A DNA stretch of 5,143 nucleotides from Gammaproteobacteria bacterium HGW-Gammaproteobacteria-14 (GTDB taxonomy: Bacteria; Pseudomonadota; Gammaproteobacteria; Pseudomonadales; Alcanivoracaceae), in contig PGZG01000135.1 in NCBI GenBank assembly GCA_002840115.1, forward strand, positions 1-5,143, written 5' to 3'. The position numbers and the translations under genes were made by a program. Each line of letters begins with the position of its first letter. The first letter of the stretch is position 1. Below, one piece after another: positions 5,107 to 5,143 of this stretch. The notes under the pieces were generated by a model. That model made no database searches. It was given only the letters and a program-made list of their open reading frames with translations, and was not told the DNA's origin.

Positions 5107-5143
5107 TTAACGCACCCGACGCAGTAGCACCACTCCCGCCAAT
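5107..5143 (-). CDS. C-terminal end of an upstream minus-strand gene (rest outside window)
   Basis: One minus-strand frame entering from the window edge reads LAGVVLLRRVR and then TAA (5109-5107). A hydrophobic run followed by Arg-rich residues is typical of the end of a membrane helix with cytoplasmic positive charges, as in C-terminally anchored proteins or PEP-CTERM/GlyGly-CTERM-like sorting tails. Only 11 residues are visible, so family and function cannot be named. A second frame stays open to 5034 but runs through the phosphatase leader and looks less protein-like. If real, the gene ends 88 bases before the phosphatase GTG, so the two could share a transcript. Confidence 0.4.
   Translation of the reverse strand, partial: LAGVVLLRRVR

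Overview
The window holds a stretch of an ordinary bacterial chromosome. It is most likely from a gammaproteobacterium. GatA and GatB read like the marine/cellulolytic gammaproteobacterial versions, the base composition is moderate, genes are densely packed with ATGA overlaps, and Shine-Dalgarno sites are normal. The group assignment (Cellvibrionales/Pseudomonadales-like) is an inference from remembered protein similarity and was not tested by a search. I see no insertion sequence, CRISPR array, tRNA or rRNA.

Region 1 (1-3025, plus strand) is one translationally coupled operon. It has the C-terminal part of gatA (its start lies before the window), then complete gatB, then a crotonase-superfamily gene. 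Each junction is a 4-base ATGA overlap. GatA and GatB belong to the GatCAB amidotransferase, which converts Glu-tRNA(Gln) and/or Asp-tRNA(Asn) to the amidated forms. The crotonase is complete, but its active site looks isomerase-like rather than hydratase-like. A 9-bp hairpin follows it and may end the operon.

Region 2 (3167-3961, plus strand) is a stand-alone gene for a protein with two cyclic-nucleotide-binding folds. The first is degenerate. The second keeps the phosphate-binding Arg but has Ala where the ribose-contacting Glu normally sits.

Region 3 (5018-3982, minus strand) converges on region 2 across only 20 bases. It is a two-gene unit: a PP2C-type Ser/Thr protein phosphatase with all metal-binding motifs, then a 104-residue, probably tail-anchored small protein whose N-terminus is SHOCT-like. 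They overlap by ATGA. A 6-bp hairpin covers the ribosome-binding site and first base of the start codon of the second gene, which suggests strict translational coupling. Upstream, at 5107-5143, is the probable C-terminal end of another minus-strand gene that ends in a hydrophobic stretch and an Arg-rich tail.

Together, regions 2 and 3 may form a small signalling neighbourhood of nucleotide sensor-like protein, phosphatase and membrane-anchored partner next to a housekeeping tRNA-amidation operon. The individual families are well known. The combination, and the non-canonical residues in the crotonase and the sensor-like protein, are the parts worth a second look.
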